Numbered from the stretch's first letter, positions 46,331 to 55,001 are shown. The stretch is 64,000 nt of DNA from JAEUHZ01 sp964552795 (GCA_964552795.1 CAZKIO010000023.1:3506-67505), one strand, 5' to 3'. Program-made: numbers and translations. Notes: generated from the sequence alone by a model not told the origin.

Positions 46331-47022
46331 GCGGGGCGCTCCTCGGCGGCCAGCGGGCGCAGCAGCCGTTCCACCCACCAGATCAGCAGCGCGGCGACGA
46401 CGGCGGTGATGCCGACCAGCGTCAGCGCGCGGCCGCTGTGGCCGAGCTGGATCTCGCTGAAGATCGCCAGCGCCAGCGTCTGCGTGCGGCCCGGGATGCT
46501 GCCGGCGACGATCACCGTCGCGCCGAACTCGCCCAGGGCGCGGCCGAAAGCCAGCACGAGCGCCGCGAGCAGGCCGCGCCGCGCGAGCGGCAGCGTCACG
46601 CGCAGGAAGGTGCGCGCGCGCGACGTACCCAGGCTCCGCGCGGCCAGTTCCAGGCGCGGGTCGACACCCTCGAACGCTGCGCGGGCCGTGCGCGCGGCGA
46701 GCGGCAGCGCGACGACGGCGGCAGCGATCACGGCGCCGCGCCAGGTGAACAGGATCCCGGGGTCGAAACCCAGCGTTTCCGCGCCCAGCGGGCCGTGCCG
46801 CGCGAACAGCTCCAGGAGCAGGTACCCGATGGCCGTCGGCGGCAGCACCAGCGGCAGCGCGACCAGCGTCTCGACGGCGGCCTTGCCCGGGAAGCGGCCG
46901 CGCGCGAGGGCGTAGCCGAGCGCGATCGCCACCGGTGTCACGAGCACGGTCGCGAGACCGGCGACGAGCGCGGTGACGCGCAGCGCGTCGAGCACGTCGC
47001 GGTCGAGGGGCGATCCGCTCAC
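46327..47022 (-). CDS. modB: Molybdate ABC transporter permease
   Basis: A 231-residue permease with five to six helices. It has the ModB hallmarks PLVLPPTAIGYLLL in the second helix region and the EAA loop ELAARSLGTSRARTFLRVTLPLARRG, then FGRALGEFGATVIVAGSIPGRTQTLALAIF. It starts with GTG at 47022, overlapping modA by 4 bp. It forms the transmembrane channel with ModC as motor. Confidence 0.94.
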   Translation of the reverse strand: MSGSPLDRDVLDALRVTALVAGLATVLVTPVAIALGYALARGRFPGKAAVETLVALPLVLPPTAIGYLLLELFARHGPLGAETLGFDPGILFTWRGAVIAAAVVALPLAARTARAAFEGVDPRLELAARSLGTSRARTFLRVTLPLARRGLLAALVLAFGRALGEFGATVIVAGSIPGRTQTLALAIFSEIQLGHSGRALTLVGITAVVAALLIWWVERLLRPLAAEERPA

Positions 47023-47783
47023 CGTGTTTCCCCCGGGGCGCGGAAGCCGTGACGTTCGAACGCAGCGCTGCTCGCGGGGCTGGCGAGGTGCGCCAGGAAC
47101 GTGACCGCGAGCGATTCCTGTCCGGGACGCGCGAGCGCGCCAACGGGGTAGGTGATCGCGGGTCCGTCGGTCACGACGTGGACGACGCGCACACGTTTGG
47201 AACGTGCGGCATCGGTGGCGTACACGATGCCCGCCGCGGCGCCCGCTTCGACCGCCGCCAGCGCTGCGCGCGCGTCCACGGCCGGGACCAGGCGCTGACT
47301 CACAGCGTCCCACAGACCATGCCCCACCAGCCAGGCGCGCGCATAGCGGCCCGCGGGCACCGTGCCCGGGTCGCCGATCGAGAGCCGATCGACGCGGTGG
47401 TCGGCGAGCTGGGAAGGATCGAAGGGCTCGCGGAACGTGCCGTGCCCCGAGGGCTCGATCACGACGAGGACGTTCGCGACGAGGTCCGCACGCGTGCACG
47501 GGACGAGACGCCCGGCCGCTTCGAGCCGGTCCATCTCGGCCTCGTCGGCGGAGAGGAACACGTCGGCCGGCGCGCCGGCCAGGATCTGGCGGGCCAGGTC
47601 GCCCGAAGCGCCGAACGCGGTCGTGACGCGCGCGCCGTGCTCGATCTCGAACGCCGGCACGATCTCCGCCAGCGCGTCGCGCACGCTGACGGCGGCGAAC
47701 ACGCACAGCTCGGGACGCTCGTCGCGCGCGCCGCAGGCGGCGAGCAGGAACAGAACGGTCAGCACGCGTAGGCAGGCGCGCAC
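47019..47783 (-). CDS. modA: Molybdate-binding lipoprotein
   Basis: A 254-residue binding protein. A GTG start at 47783 gives a lipoprotein leader with lipobox LAAC (Cys about 15). Family blocks follow: CVFAAVSVRDALAEI, FGASGDLARQILAGAPADVFLSADEAEMDRLEAAGRL, SIGDPGTVPAGRYARAWL and GIVYATDAA. These are the oxyanion-binding segments of ModA. A longer frame to 47924 lacks a leader. First gene of modABC, 147 bp downstream of the HTH-Mop gene. Confidence 0.92.
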   Translation of the reverse strand: MRACLRVLTVLFLLAACGARDERPELCVFAAVSVRDALAEIVPAFEIEHGARVTTAFGASGDLARQILAGAPADVFLSADEAEMDRLEAAGRLVPCTRADLVANVLVVIEPSGHGTFREPFDPSQLADHRVDRLSIGDPGTVPAGRYARAWLVGHGLWDAVSQRLVPAVDARAALAAVEAGAAAGIVYATDAARSKRVRVVHVVTDGPAITYPVGALARPGQESLAVTFLAHLASPASSAAFERHGFRAPGETR

Positions 47784-47876
47784 GGCCCCGCCGCCCGGAT
47801 CGAGCTGCCGGAGAGTCCTGCGTTGCAGGGCCGTCGCCCCACGACTGCGGCTCCCGAAAGGATGCCGAATCAAGTT

Positions 47877-47899
47877 GGCCGGAGGCGAGCCTGCCGGCC
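47877..47899 (-). terminator. Hairpin between the HTH-Mop gene and modA
   Basis: GGCCGG-AGG (47877-47885) pairs with CCT and CCGGCC up to 47899, with one bulged G and loop CGAG. It lies 32 bp after the stop of the HTH-Mop gene and about 95 bp before modA. It could be a terminator separating the two or a regulatory element; there is no U-run to decide. Confidence 0.45.
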
Positions 47900-47930
47900 G
47901 ACGCCATCGGGTCCGCGCGCCCACCGACCC

Positions 47931-48410
47931 TCAGCCTCCCGCCACGATCACCTCGGTGGCCTTGATGATCGCGGTCGCGCGCGCGCCGACGGCGAGGCCC
48001 AGGCGGTCCACGGAGTCGGTCGTGATCACCGCGCCGATGCGCACGCCGGCGGCGACCTCGATCACGATCTTGGTCATCACGTCGCCGCGCGCGATCTCGA
48101 CGATGCGGCCGGCGAAGCGGTTGGTGGCCGACAGCGTGCCCAGGTCGAGCTCCGGACCGCCGCGGTCCTCGGCCAGCAGCGTCGCGAGGAACGTCACCGG
48201 GTCGGGCTTCCCGCCGCGCGTCCCGGCCGTGATGCCGCGCTCGGCGGCGCGCGTGAACGCGGCCAGCAGGCGTTCCTGATGCTCACCCGGCTCGAGGACG
48301 CCGCGCTCCCACTTGCTGACCGTCATGGCGTGCACGCCGACTAGCTTGGCCAGCTCCGCCTGCGAGAGGCCGAGCCGCCCGCGCAGGGCTTTCAGGTCCC
48401 GTGCCGCCAT
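47931..48410 (-). CDS. HTH-Mop protein, candidate molybdate-responsive regulator
   Basis: A 159-residue protein. Residues 1-60 are a Cro/CI-type helix-turn-helix (LKALRGRLGLSQAELAKLVGVHAMTVSKWERG). Residues about 90-159 are a Mop/TOBE molybdate-binding domain (SATNRFAGRIVEIARGDVMTKIVIEV, then VITTDSVDRLGLAVGARATAIIKATEVIV). The combination is that of a metal-responsive regulator like ModE, but with a different DNA-binding head. It sits directly upstream of modABC on the same strand, so control of molybdate uptake is a natural inference. A TAAGCT hexamer lies 8 nt before the ATG. Confidence 0.85.
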   Translation of the reverse strand: MAARDLKALRGRLGLSQAELAKLVGVHAMTVSKWERGVLEPGEHQERLLAAFTRAAERGITAGTRGGKPDPVTFLATLLAEDRGGPELDLGTLSATNRFAGRIVEIARGDVMTKIVIEVAAGVRIGAVITTDSVDRLGLAVGARATAIIKATEVIVAGG

Positions 48411-48418
48411 CAAGCCCC

Positions 48419-48424
48419 AGCTTA
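48419..48424 (-). promoter_or_regulatory. Putative -10 hexamer TAAGCT for the HTH-Mop gene
   Basis: On the minus strand TAAGCT ends 8 nt before the ATG at 48410, in the 41-bp gap after ychF. The spacing fits a leaderless transcript. Confidence 0.5.
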
Positions 48425-48451
48425 CCGGACTAAGCCGGACGGGCAAGTGCC

Positions 48452-49546
48452 CTACTTCCCGATCAGGAAGTGCGCGACGTCGCCCTCGCGCATCACGTAG
48501 TCGCGACCCTCGACGCGCAGCTTGCCGGCGGCCTTGATCGCGGCCTCGCTCTTGTGCGCGACCAGGTCGTCGATCGAGTAGATCTCGGCGCGGATGAAAC
48601 CCTTCTCGAAGTCCGTGTGGATCTTGCCGGCCGCGACCGGCGCGGTGTCGCCCTTCAGGATCGTCCAGGCGCGGATCTCGATCTTGCCGGCGGTGAAGAA
48701 CGACTGCAGGCCGAGCAGCGTGTAGACCTTGCGGATCAGGCGGTTGAGGCCCGGCTCCGAAAGGCCCAGGTCCGCCAGGAACGCGCCGCGCTCGGCGACC
48801 GGCATCGTCGAGAGCTCGCCCTCGATGTCGCCGCACAGCGCGACGACCTCGGCGCCGGTCTTCTTCGCGTGCTCGCGCACGATCTCGGCGAGGGCGTTGT
48901 GGCCCTCCAGGTCGTCGTCGCCGACGTTCGCCACGTACAGCACGGGCTTCATCGTGATCAGGAACAAGGGGTCGAGCACCTCGCGCTCGGCCTTGCTCCA
49001 CTCCAGCGTCCGCAGCGACGTGCCCGCGTCGAGGGCCGCCTTGGCCTTCTCCAGGACCAGCTTGTGCGCCGCCGCGTCCTTCTCCTGGGCCTTGGCCTTG
49101 CGCGCCGTGCGGTCGAGCACCTTCTCGACCGACTCCAGGTCGGCGAGCTGCAGCTCCAGCTCGATCACCTCGATGTCGCGGCGCGGGTCGACGCTGCCCG
49201 ACACGTGGATCACGTCGCCCTTGGGAAAGCAGCGCACGACGTGCAGGATCGCGTCGCACTCCTTGACGTTCCCCAGGAACTTGTTGCCCAGGCCCTCGCC
49301 CTTCGACGCGCCGGCGACCAGGCCCGCGATGTCGACGATCTTCACCGACGCCGGGACGATCCGGTCGGTCGCGATGTACTTGTGGATGATCTCCAGGCGC
49401 TCGTCGGGCACGTCGACGATGCCCACGTTGGGCTCGATCGTGCAGAATGGGTAGTTCGCGCTCGCGGCGCCGGCGGCCGTGATCGCGTTGAAGATCGTCG
49501 ATTTGCCGACGTTGGGGAGGCCGACGATGCCGCAGGCGAGGCCCAT
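48452..49546 (-). CDS. ychF: Redox/ribosome-associated ATPase YchF (OLA1 family)
   Basis: A 364-residue P-loop protein of the Obg-related family that prefers ATP. G1 GLPNVGKST (residue 9), switch region YPFCTIEPNVGIV, G3 DIAGLV, the NKFLGN element, then a coiled coil (about 130-200) and the C-terminal TGS domain (LQSFFTAGKIEIRAWTI, KGFIRAEIYS). Full length, highly conserved. A TAGGAT at 49591-49596 on the minus strand could be its -10, leaving a 44-nt leader. Confidence 0.97.
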   Translation of the reverse strand: MGLACGIVGLPNVGKSTIFNAITAAGAASANYPFCTIEPNVGIVDVPDERLEIIHKYIATDRIVPASVKIVDIAGLVAGASKGEGLGNKFLGNVKECDAILHVVRCFPKGDVIHVSGSVDPRRDIEVIELELQLADLESVEKVLDRTARKAKAQEKDAAAHKLVLEKAKAALDAGTSLRTLEWSKAEREVLDPLFLITMKPVLYVANVGDDDLEGHNALAEIVREHAKKTGAEVVALCGDIEGELSTMPVAERGAFLADLGLSEPGLNRLIRKVYTLLGLQSFFTAGKIEIRAWTILKGDTAPVAAGKIHTDFEKGFIRAEIYSIDDLVAHKSEAAIKAAGKLRVEGRDYVMREGDVAHFLIGK

Positions 49547-49623
49547 GTGCTGTGTTCTTGGAGGCGCTGTCGGGGACGAAAGGGGCGAAGATCCTAGCCT
49601 TTAGCGCGCGGGCCGGCGAGGAC

Positions 49624-49629
49624 TAGAAT
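49624..49629 (+). promoter_or_regulatory. Putative -10 hexamer TAGAAT
   Basis: TAGAAT lies 32 nt before the GTG of the lipoprotein hydrolase gene at 49662, in the gap divergent from ychF. The same hexamer precedes the propeller gene at 43816. Confidence 0.4.
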
Positions 49630-49661
49630 CAGGCCCCCGCCACCGCCTCCAGGACCCCCGC

Positions 49662-50606
49662 GTGCACACCTTCCTTCCGATCGCGTTCCTCGCCTCCTTC
49701 GCCTGCACCTCGCAGCCCGCCGTCCCCGCGCACGCCGACGCCGCGCTGCAGGAGCGGCCGGCCGAGCGACCCGCGTCGAAGCCCGCCGAGGCGCCGCGCG
49801 AGAAACCGGCGCGGCCGGCGGCGGCGTTCGAGACGATCACGCAGGTGCTCGCCGACAAGGTCGTGATGACCGCCGACCTGTTCCGCGCGGCGGAGAAGGA
49901 CGCGCCCGTCCTCGTGTGCATGCACATGACGCGCTCCTCGCGCGGCGAGTGGCGCGAGCTCGCGCCGCGCATCGTCGAGCACGGCTACCACGTGCTCGCC
50001 GTCGACTTGCGCTGCGGCGGCGCGGGCGAGAAGGCCGACCGGCGCACCAAGGAGCGCTCGGGCGTCATGAACGAGACGTGGCAGAGCGCGCAGGCGGTGG
50101 TCGGCCACGACCCGGGCTACCTCGAGGCCTACCCCGATGTCGCGGCGGCCGTCGCATGGGCGCGCAAGCTGTTCCCGAAGTCGCGCGTCGCGCTGGTGGG
50201 CAGTTCGTACTCGGCCACGCTGGCGCTGGTCTACGCGACCGAGCACCCCAAGGCGGTCGACGCGGTGATCGCGCTCTCGCCGGGGGACTACCTGGCCGAG
50301 TGGTCGCCGGTGAAGGAGCGCATCGCGAAGCTCTCCGTGCCGGCCTACATCACCTGCGGCGGCCGCGGCGTCGACGAGGACCACGCGCGCCCGATCGCCG
50401 ACGCGATCACCGACCGCTCGCGGCTGATCACGTTCTGGCCCGAGGACGAGGGCTTCGGCGGCCACCACGGCACGATGACCTTCACGCGCACCGACGAGCG
50501 CAGCGCGGCCAAGCAGTGGGAGATGTTCTTCCGCGGCGCGGCCCAGGTGCGCGCGCCGGACGCGAAAGCCGGCCGCGGCAAGCAGGCGCCGAAGAAGGAC
50601 GACTGA
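49662..50606 (+). CDS. Predicted lipoprotein alpha/beta hydrolase (dienelactone-hydrolase-like)
   Basis: A 314-residue protein. The N-terminus MHTFLPIAFLASFAC has a lipobox-like end at Cys15, followed by an Ala/Pro/Glu-rich linker (20-55). The catalytic domain shows the strand and oxyanion segment VLVCMHMTRSSRGEWREL, HGYHVLAVDLRCGG, the nucleophile elbow VGSSYSATLAL and a late His pair in FGGHHGTM. The elbow (GSSYSA) departs slightly from GxSxG. It starts with GTG at 49662. Substrate unknown; it acts outside the inner membrane if the lipobox is used. Confidence 0.75.
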   Translation: MHTFLPIAFLASFACTSQPAVPAHADAALQERPAERPASKPAEAPREKPARPAAAFETITQVLADKVVMTADLFRAAEKDAPVLVCMHMTRSSRGEWRELAPRIVEHGYHVLAVDLRCGGAGEKADRRTKERSGVMNETWQSAQAVVGHDPGYLEAYPDVAAAVAWARKLFPKSRVALVGSSYSATLALVYATEHPKAVDAVIALSPGDYLAEWSPVKERIAKLSVPAYITCGGRGVDEDHARPIADAITDRSRLITFWPEDEGFGGHHGTMTFTRTDERSAAKQWEMFFRGAAQVRAPDAKAGRGKQAPKKDD

Positions 50607-50612
50607 GGCCGG

Positions 50613-52460
50613 CTACCGGTCGCGCCGCGCCGGCGCCGCGGTCCCGCCGTAGCCGATCGCGCCCATGCGCGCGCGCGCCTCGGCGTCGAGCTCGAGCTCG
50701 CGCGCGTGCTTCGCGGCCTCCTTCGAGCGCGCGTGGTGCGTCGAGAGGAAGCGGCGCAAGGTCTCGACCTCCTGCGCCCGCGCCGGCGCGAGATCGATGC
50801 GCTCCGCCGGGTCGTCATCCAGCGAATACAGGCGGTTCTCGTCCGCGCCGCGCGCCACCAGCTTGAGCGGACCGCGCAGGATCGCCTTCATCTCGCGCCG
50901 GCCGGCGTGCACGGCTTCGGCGATCACCTGCCGCGGATCTCCCCCCGCGTCGAACAGCGGCTTCAGCGAGCGCGATTCCACGTCCTCGGGCACCGGCAGG
51001 CCGGCGAGATCCAGCAGCGTCGCGTAGAGGTCGAGCGCGCGCACGCGCGGCTCCACCACGCGGCCCTCGGGCACGCGCCCGGGCCAGGCGACGACGAGCG
51101 GCACGCGCAGGAGCTCCTCGTGCTGCGCGTGGCCGTGGTCGCAGCCGCCGTGCTCCCAGAACTCCTCGCCGTGGTCGGAGTGCAGCACCACGATCGTGTC
51201 CTTCCCGATTCCCTTCGTCTCCAGCATCCCCAAGAGGCGCCCGATCTCGGCGTCGGTGAAGGCGATCTCGCCGTCGTAGAGGTCCGACGACAGCCGCGCG
51301 ACCTCGTCCGACGGCCGCTCCTTGCGCAGCGCGGCGAGGTCCGGCGGCCAGTTCTCCAGCGTCCCGACGTCGCGGCCCGCGAAGCGCTGGTCGAACGGCG
51401 CGGGCGGCGCGTACGGGAAGTGCGGGTCCATCAGGTGCAGGACGAGCATCCACGGACCCTTCCGGTCCTCGATCCACGCCAGGGCCAGGTCGACGCCGTT
51501 CCGCGCGTTGGACCCGTACGACACGTAGCGCTGGAAGCCGCGCTCCAGGCCCGCGGCGCGCGAGAGGTACGGGTTGTTCTGGAACATCGCGGTCGACCAG
51601 CCGCCGCCCGCGAAGGCCTCCGCGAGCGTGGCGAGGTCGGGGCGCAGCACCTCGGTGGCGTTCGACGTCGAGTCCGTGTCGGTCCCGTAGAGCGCCTCGC
51701 GCTCCGTCACGATCCCCGCGCGGTGCTCGCCGGGCAGGCGCCCGGTGAACAAGGAGCCGTAGCTCGGCAGCGTCCACGGCGCGCTGGAGTACGCGCTCTC
51801 GAAGCGCACGCCGCGCGCCGCGAGGGCATCGAGGTTGGGCGAGGTCGGCCGCGCATAGCCGTAGCAACCCAGCCGGTCGGGTCGCAGCGTATCCACCGTG
51901 ATCAGGAGCACGTTCGGCGCTCCCGCGCGCGCGGGTGCCGCGGCGCGCGCGATGCGCGGCAGTTCGAACGCGGCGCGCACGTTCTCCGCGCCCGCCGGTG
52001 CGGCGCCGATCCAGTCGGCGCGCATCTCGATGGTGAGCGGCTCGCGCACGACGATGCCCGACAGGCTCCAGGGGATCCACGCGCGCGGGGACTGGGCCAG
52101 GTCCACCTCCGTGGAGAACAGGAACTCCACCGGGCCCGCGCCCTTCAGGGTCAGACGCACGCGGCCCTCCGCCGGCGGTCCCTTGGGCACGAGCAGAGCG
52201 CCCGCCGACGACAGGTCGAGCGCCTCGCCCGCGCGCGGCTCGAGCGTCCAGGCCGCGCGTCCGCCCACCGGGATCGTCCACGCGTCGCGCGCATCGGACA
52301 GCACGGACTGCAGGCCGGCGCGCGTGCGCGCCACGTCGTCCGCCGCGCCGCCGGGTCCCAGGTGGTTCGTGATGTCGACGCGCTCGACGCGCGGCGCAGG
52401 CGGCGGATCCGAGCACGCGCCCAGCGCGGCGCAGACGGAGAGCAACAGCAGACGGGCCAT
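50613..52460 (-). CDS. Sulfatase-superfamily lipoprotein lacking the Cys/Ser formylglycine motif
   Basis: A 615-residue protein. The leader MARLLLLSVCAALGAC has a lipobox at Cys16. Residues 30-165 form a beta-rich domain of unknown type, followed by the alkaline-phosphatase/sulfatase fold: LLITVDTLRPDRLGCYGY, metal-binding VLHLMDPHFPY and VLHSDHGEEFWEHGG. The position of the sulfatase signature reads SAPWTLPSYGSLFTG, so the (C/S)xPSR motif needed for formylglycine is absent and Thr230 stands at the nucleophile position. Hydrolysis of a phosphate ester or transfer reaction is thus as likely as sulfate release. Last of a probable four-gene operon starting at coaD. Confidence 0.85.
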   Translation of the reverse strand: MARLLLLSVCAALGACSDPPPAPRVERVDITNHLGPGGAADDVARTRAGLQSVLSDARDAWTIPVGGRAAWTLEPRAGEALDLSSAGALLVPKGPPAEGRVRLTLKGAGPVEFLFSTEVDLAQSPRAWIPWSLSGIVVREPLTIEMRADWIGAAPAGAENVRAAFELPRIARAAAPARAGAPNVLLITVDTLRPDRLGCYGYARPTSPNLDALAARGVRFESAYSSAPWTLPSYGSLFTGRLPGEHRAGIVTEREALYGTDTDSTSNATEVLRPDLATLAEAFAGGGWSTAMFQNNPYLSRAAGLERGFQRYVSYGSNARNGVDLALAWIEDRKGPWMLVLHLMDPHFPYAPPAPFDQRFAGRDVGTLENWPPDLAALRKERPSDEVARLSSDLYDGEIAFTDAEIGRLLGMLETKGIGKDTIVVLHSDHGEEFWEHGGCDHGHAQHEELLRVPLVVAWPGRVPEGRVVEPRVRALDLYATLLDLAGLPVPEDVESRSLKPLFDAGGDPRQVIAEAVHAGRREMKAILRGPLKLVARGADENRLYSLDDDPAERIDLAPARAQEVETLRRFLSTHHARSKEAAKHARELELDAEARARMGAIGYGGTAAPARRDR

Positions 52461-52537
52461 CCCGCTGATTCCAGCAGACGGCAACCCCCGTGTCCCGCAC
52501 GCGTCCGCTTTCGCCGGGCGCGACAGCCCGGCTGCCT

Positions 52538-54094
52538 TCAGGGCCCGGTGCGTTCGTACAACCCGTGCCGGCCGACCGCATCGCGCACCACGAGCCGGTA
52601 GGGCCCGCCGTGCGCCTCGAACTGCGGCCGCTTCTCGAACACGTTCACCGCACCGACGACGAACCGCGGCCAGGTCTCGGGCGCGCCCTCCAGGTAGTCT
52701 TCGCGCGCGATCACGCCGCGGTCGAGCATCCGGTAGATCACCGCCTTGTCGCCGAACGCGACGACCTGGTCCCCGGGCCGCAACTCGCGCTGCAGGCGGT
52801 CGTACAGCGCCTCGTCGACGCGGCGGTGGTCGAGCTGGTCGGTCTGGCTGTAGAGGTGCTGCAGGAACAGCGGGCCGCCGTGCCGGCCGAACAGCGTGCT
52901 CCAGCTCGTCGCGCCGAGGAACGCGAGCGTGGCGCAGCCCACCGCGGCGCCCGCGCCGTGCCCGTAGCGTTCCGCGATCCACGCCACGCCGCCCGCGGCG
53001 AGGATCGACAGGATCAGGTAGGACGGCAGGTACGCGCGCATGAGCCAAGCGTCGCCGAAGAAGAGGACGAGCAGCGCCGCACCGGCCAGCGCGTTCCCCG
53101 CGAGCCAGCGCGCCGCGCCGCGGTCCGTGCGGCGCAGCCACACGAAGCCCGCGAGCGCGAGCGCCAGGATCGGCCAGGTCAAGACGAGGTCCAGGCGCTG
53201 CGCGACGAACAGGTTCTGGAGCGACATGGCCTTCAGCTCGGGCCAGGGGAGCTGCGCGCGGCCGCCGGGGTCGAACCACACGCGCTGCGCGAACGGGCTG
53301 AACAGCATCAGCGCCAGCGTCAGCGCGCCGGCGGGCGCGGCGCCCGCGACGTAGCTCCAGGTGCGGCCCGCGCCGAGCGCCGCGCCGGGGCTCCAGCGTT
53401 CGCCGCGGATCCACGGCGCCGCGAGCGCGACCAGCGCGGTGCCCGCGACGTACGGTGCGACGCCCTCCTGCCAGCCGAACGCCAGGAGCGACGTGGCGGC
53501 GAGACCGCCCGCGCAGCGCACGAGCGTCCCGCGCCCCGGCTCAGGCCGCGCGACCAGGAGGCGGTGCGCGATGATCAGGAACGCGAGGTAGAAGCACGCG
53601 AACCCCACCTGTCCCCAGCCCGTGCGCGACAGGAACGCGTGCTGCGGCGAGAGCGCGACGAAGGCCGCGGCGAGCAGCGCCCACGCGCGCCTGGAGGGTG
53701 CCAGACGCCGCACGAGCAGCCACACGAGGAACACGCCGAGCGTCCCGGTGAACGCGCTGGAGAGGCGCAGCGACTCGAGCGCACCGAAGCCCGAGCGCCA
53801 CAGCCAGCGCGCCGCGAGCTGGTGCAGGTACGAGTGCTGGTAGGTCCGGTTCTCGTCGGCGTACAGGTCCGCGAGCTCCCTCGCCCACTCCACGTCGGAG
53901 CGCACGCGCTCGGCGAGGCTCCCGTCGCGCGCGAGCTCGTGGATGCGCGCCGAGTGCAGGTACGCGCCGTCGTCGGGACCGATGCGGAACGCCGTGAGGT
54001 CGTGCGTGCGCAGCCACAGGGCCGCGAGCAGGATCGCCAGCAGCGCGCCCCACTCGAGCGCGCGCAGCCTCGGACCGCCCGCCTCCGGCTCCAT
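52538..54094 (-). CDS. Polytopic membrane glycosyltransferase, GT39-like
   Basis: A 518-residue membrane protein with about 11 helices. After helix 1 the extracytoplasmic loop has the acidic pair RIGPDDGAYLHSARI, where GT39/ArnT enzymes place the catalytic Asp. YQHSYLHQLAARWL and FGWQEGVAPY segments and a soluble C-terminal tail (RPGDQVVAFGDKAVIYRML) follow. It is probably a polyprenyl-phosphate-sugar dependent transferase. It lies 6 bp after ridA and 77 bp before the sulfatase-like gene. A second protein of the same class is at 25433-26980, with low visible identity. Confidence 0.72.
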   Translation of the reverse strand: MEPEAGGPRLRALEWGALLAILLAALWLRTHDLTAFRIGPDDGAYLHSARIHELARDGSLAERVRSDVEWARELADLYADENRTYQHSYLHQLAARWLWRSGFGALESLRLSSAFTGTLGVFLVWLLVRRLAPSRRAWALLAAAFVALSPQHAFLSRTGWGQVGFACFYLAFLIIAHRLLVARPEPGRGTLVRCAGGLAATSLLAFGWQEGVAPYVAGTALVALAAPWIRGERWSPGAALGAGRTWSYVAGAAPAGALTLALMLFSPFAQRVWFDPGGRAQLPWPELKAMSLQNLFVAQRLDLVLTWPILALALAGFVWLRRTDRGAARWLAGNALAGAALLVLFFGDAWLMRAYLPSYLILSILAAGGVAWIAERYGHGAGAAVGCATLAFLGATSWSTLFGRHGGPLFLQHLYSQTDQLDHRRVDEALYDRLQRELRPGDQVVAFGDKAVIYRMLDRGVIAREDYLEGAPETWPRFVVGAVNVFEKRPQFEAHGGPYRLVVRDAVGRHGLYERTGP

Positions 54095-54100
54095 CCGCTC

Positions 54101-54493
54101 TCAGCCGACCAGCGCCACGCAGTCGATCTCGACCAGCGCCTCGCGCGGCAGCTCCTTCACCGCGACCGTCGCGCGCGCCGGCGTCGCGTCGCCGGTGAAG
54201 TAGCGGCCGTACACCGCGTTCATCGCCGCGAAATCGGCCATGCGCACGAGGTACACGTTGGTCTTGACGACTTTGTCGAGGCTGCTGCCGGCCGCGGCGA
54301 GCACCGCCTTCAGGTTCTCCAGCGCGCGCTCGGTCTGCTCGGCCACGTCCTTGCCCGTCAACTGGCCGGTCTCGGGGTGCAGCGCGATCTGGCCGGAGCA
54401 GTACACCGTTCCGCCGGCCACGATCGCCTGGCTGTAGGGGCCGATCGCCCCGGGGGCGCCTTGGGTCGCGATCTTCTTCTTGGTCTGCGTCAT
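54101..54493 (-). CDS. ridA: RidA-family 2-iminobutanoate/2-iminopropanoate deaminase
   Basis: A 130-residue YjgF/RidA protein that hydrolyses reactive enamines and imines from PLP enzymes. Typical blocks: APGAIGPYSQAIVAGGTVYCSGQI, QTERALENLKAVLAAAGSSLDKVVKTNVYL, and the active-site Arg in PARATVAVKELPREALVEID. Full length for the family. The ATG at 54493 overlaps the coaD stop (ATGA). Confidence 0.95.
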   Translation of the reverse strand: MTQTKKKIATQGAPGAIGPYSQAIVAGGTVYCSGQIALHPETGQLTGKDVAEQTERALENLKAVLAAAGSSLDKVVKTNVYLVRMADFAAMNAVYGRYFTGDATPARATVAVKELPREALVEIDCVALVG

Positions 54494-54990
54494 GGCTTGG
54501 TTCGGGGTTCGAGTTTCCGCAGCGCCTCCGCCACGGACTTGGGGACGAAGCGCGCCGCGTCACCGCCCGCGAGGGCGATCTGGCGCACCAGGGTGCTCGA
54601 CACGTGGGCGAAGCGCGGCGCGGGCGCGAGCAGGATCGTCTCGATCCCCGGCGCGAGTTCGGCGTTGGTGCGCGCCATCGCGACCTCGTAGTCGAAGTCC
54701 GCGCCGCCGCGCACGCCGCGCACCAGGACCGTCGCGCCCAGCCTGCGCGCCGCGTCCACCACGAGGCCCTCGACCTTCACGACCTCGACGCCCGCGAACG
54801 CGGCGCAGGCCTCGCGCAGCATCTCCATGCGCTGCTCGACGCCGAACAGCGTGCGCTTCGCCGGATCGAACGCGACGCCGACCGTCACGCGGCCGAACAG
54901 GCGCAGGGCCCGCTCCAGGAGGTCGAGGTGGCCCAGCGTCGCCGGGTCGAAGGTGCCCGGGAAGAGGGCGTGCTGTGCGGGGCCGCTCAT
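54490..54990 (-). CDS. coaD: Phosphopantetheine adenylyltransferase
   Basis: A 166-residue nucleotidyltransferase, the penultimate step of coenzyme A synthesis. N-terminal ALFPGTFDPATLGHLDLLERA carries the HxGH-type motif (here TLGH), followed by GVAFDPAKRTLF, RGVRGGADFDYEVAMARTN, and a phosphate-binding end VSSTLVRQIA. The ATG at 54990 fits the family length. A TACAAT hexamer lies 11 nt upstream. First gene of the coaD-ridA-GT39-sulfatase run. Confidence 0.95.
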   Translation of the reverse strand: MSGPAQHALFPGTFDPATLGHLDLLERALRLFGRVTVGVAFDPAKRTLFGVEQRMEMLREACAAFAGVEVVKVEGLVVDAARRLGATVLVRGVRGGADFDYEVAMARTNAELAPGIETILLAPAPRFAHVSSTLVRQIALAGGDAARFVPKSVAEALRKLEPRTKP

Positions 54991-55001
54991 GCGGGCCGCG
55001 G

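Noticed and set aside
47784..47930. A possible molybdenum-cofactor riboswitch upstream of modA
   Set aside because: I could not match the multi-stem layout of that RNA; only a simple hairpin is visible.
50613..52460. Calling this gene a formylglycine-dependent arylsulfatase
   Set aside because: The Cys/Ser-x-Pro-Ser-Arg signature is missing; Thr stands in its place.
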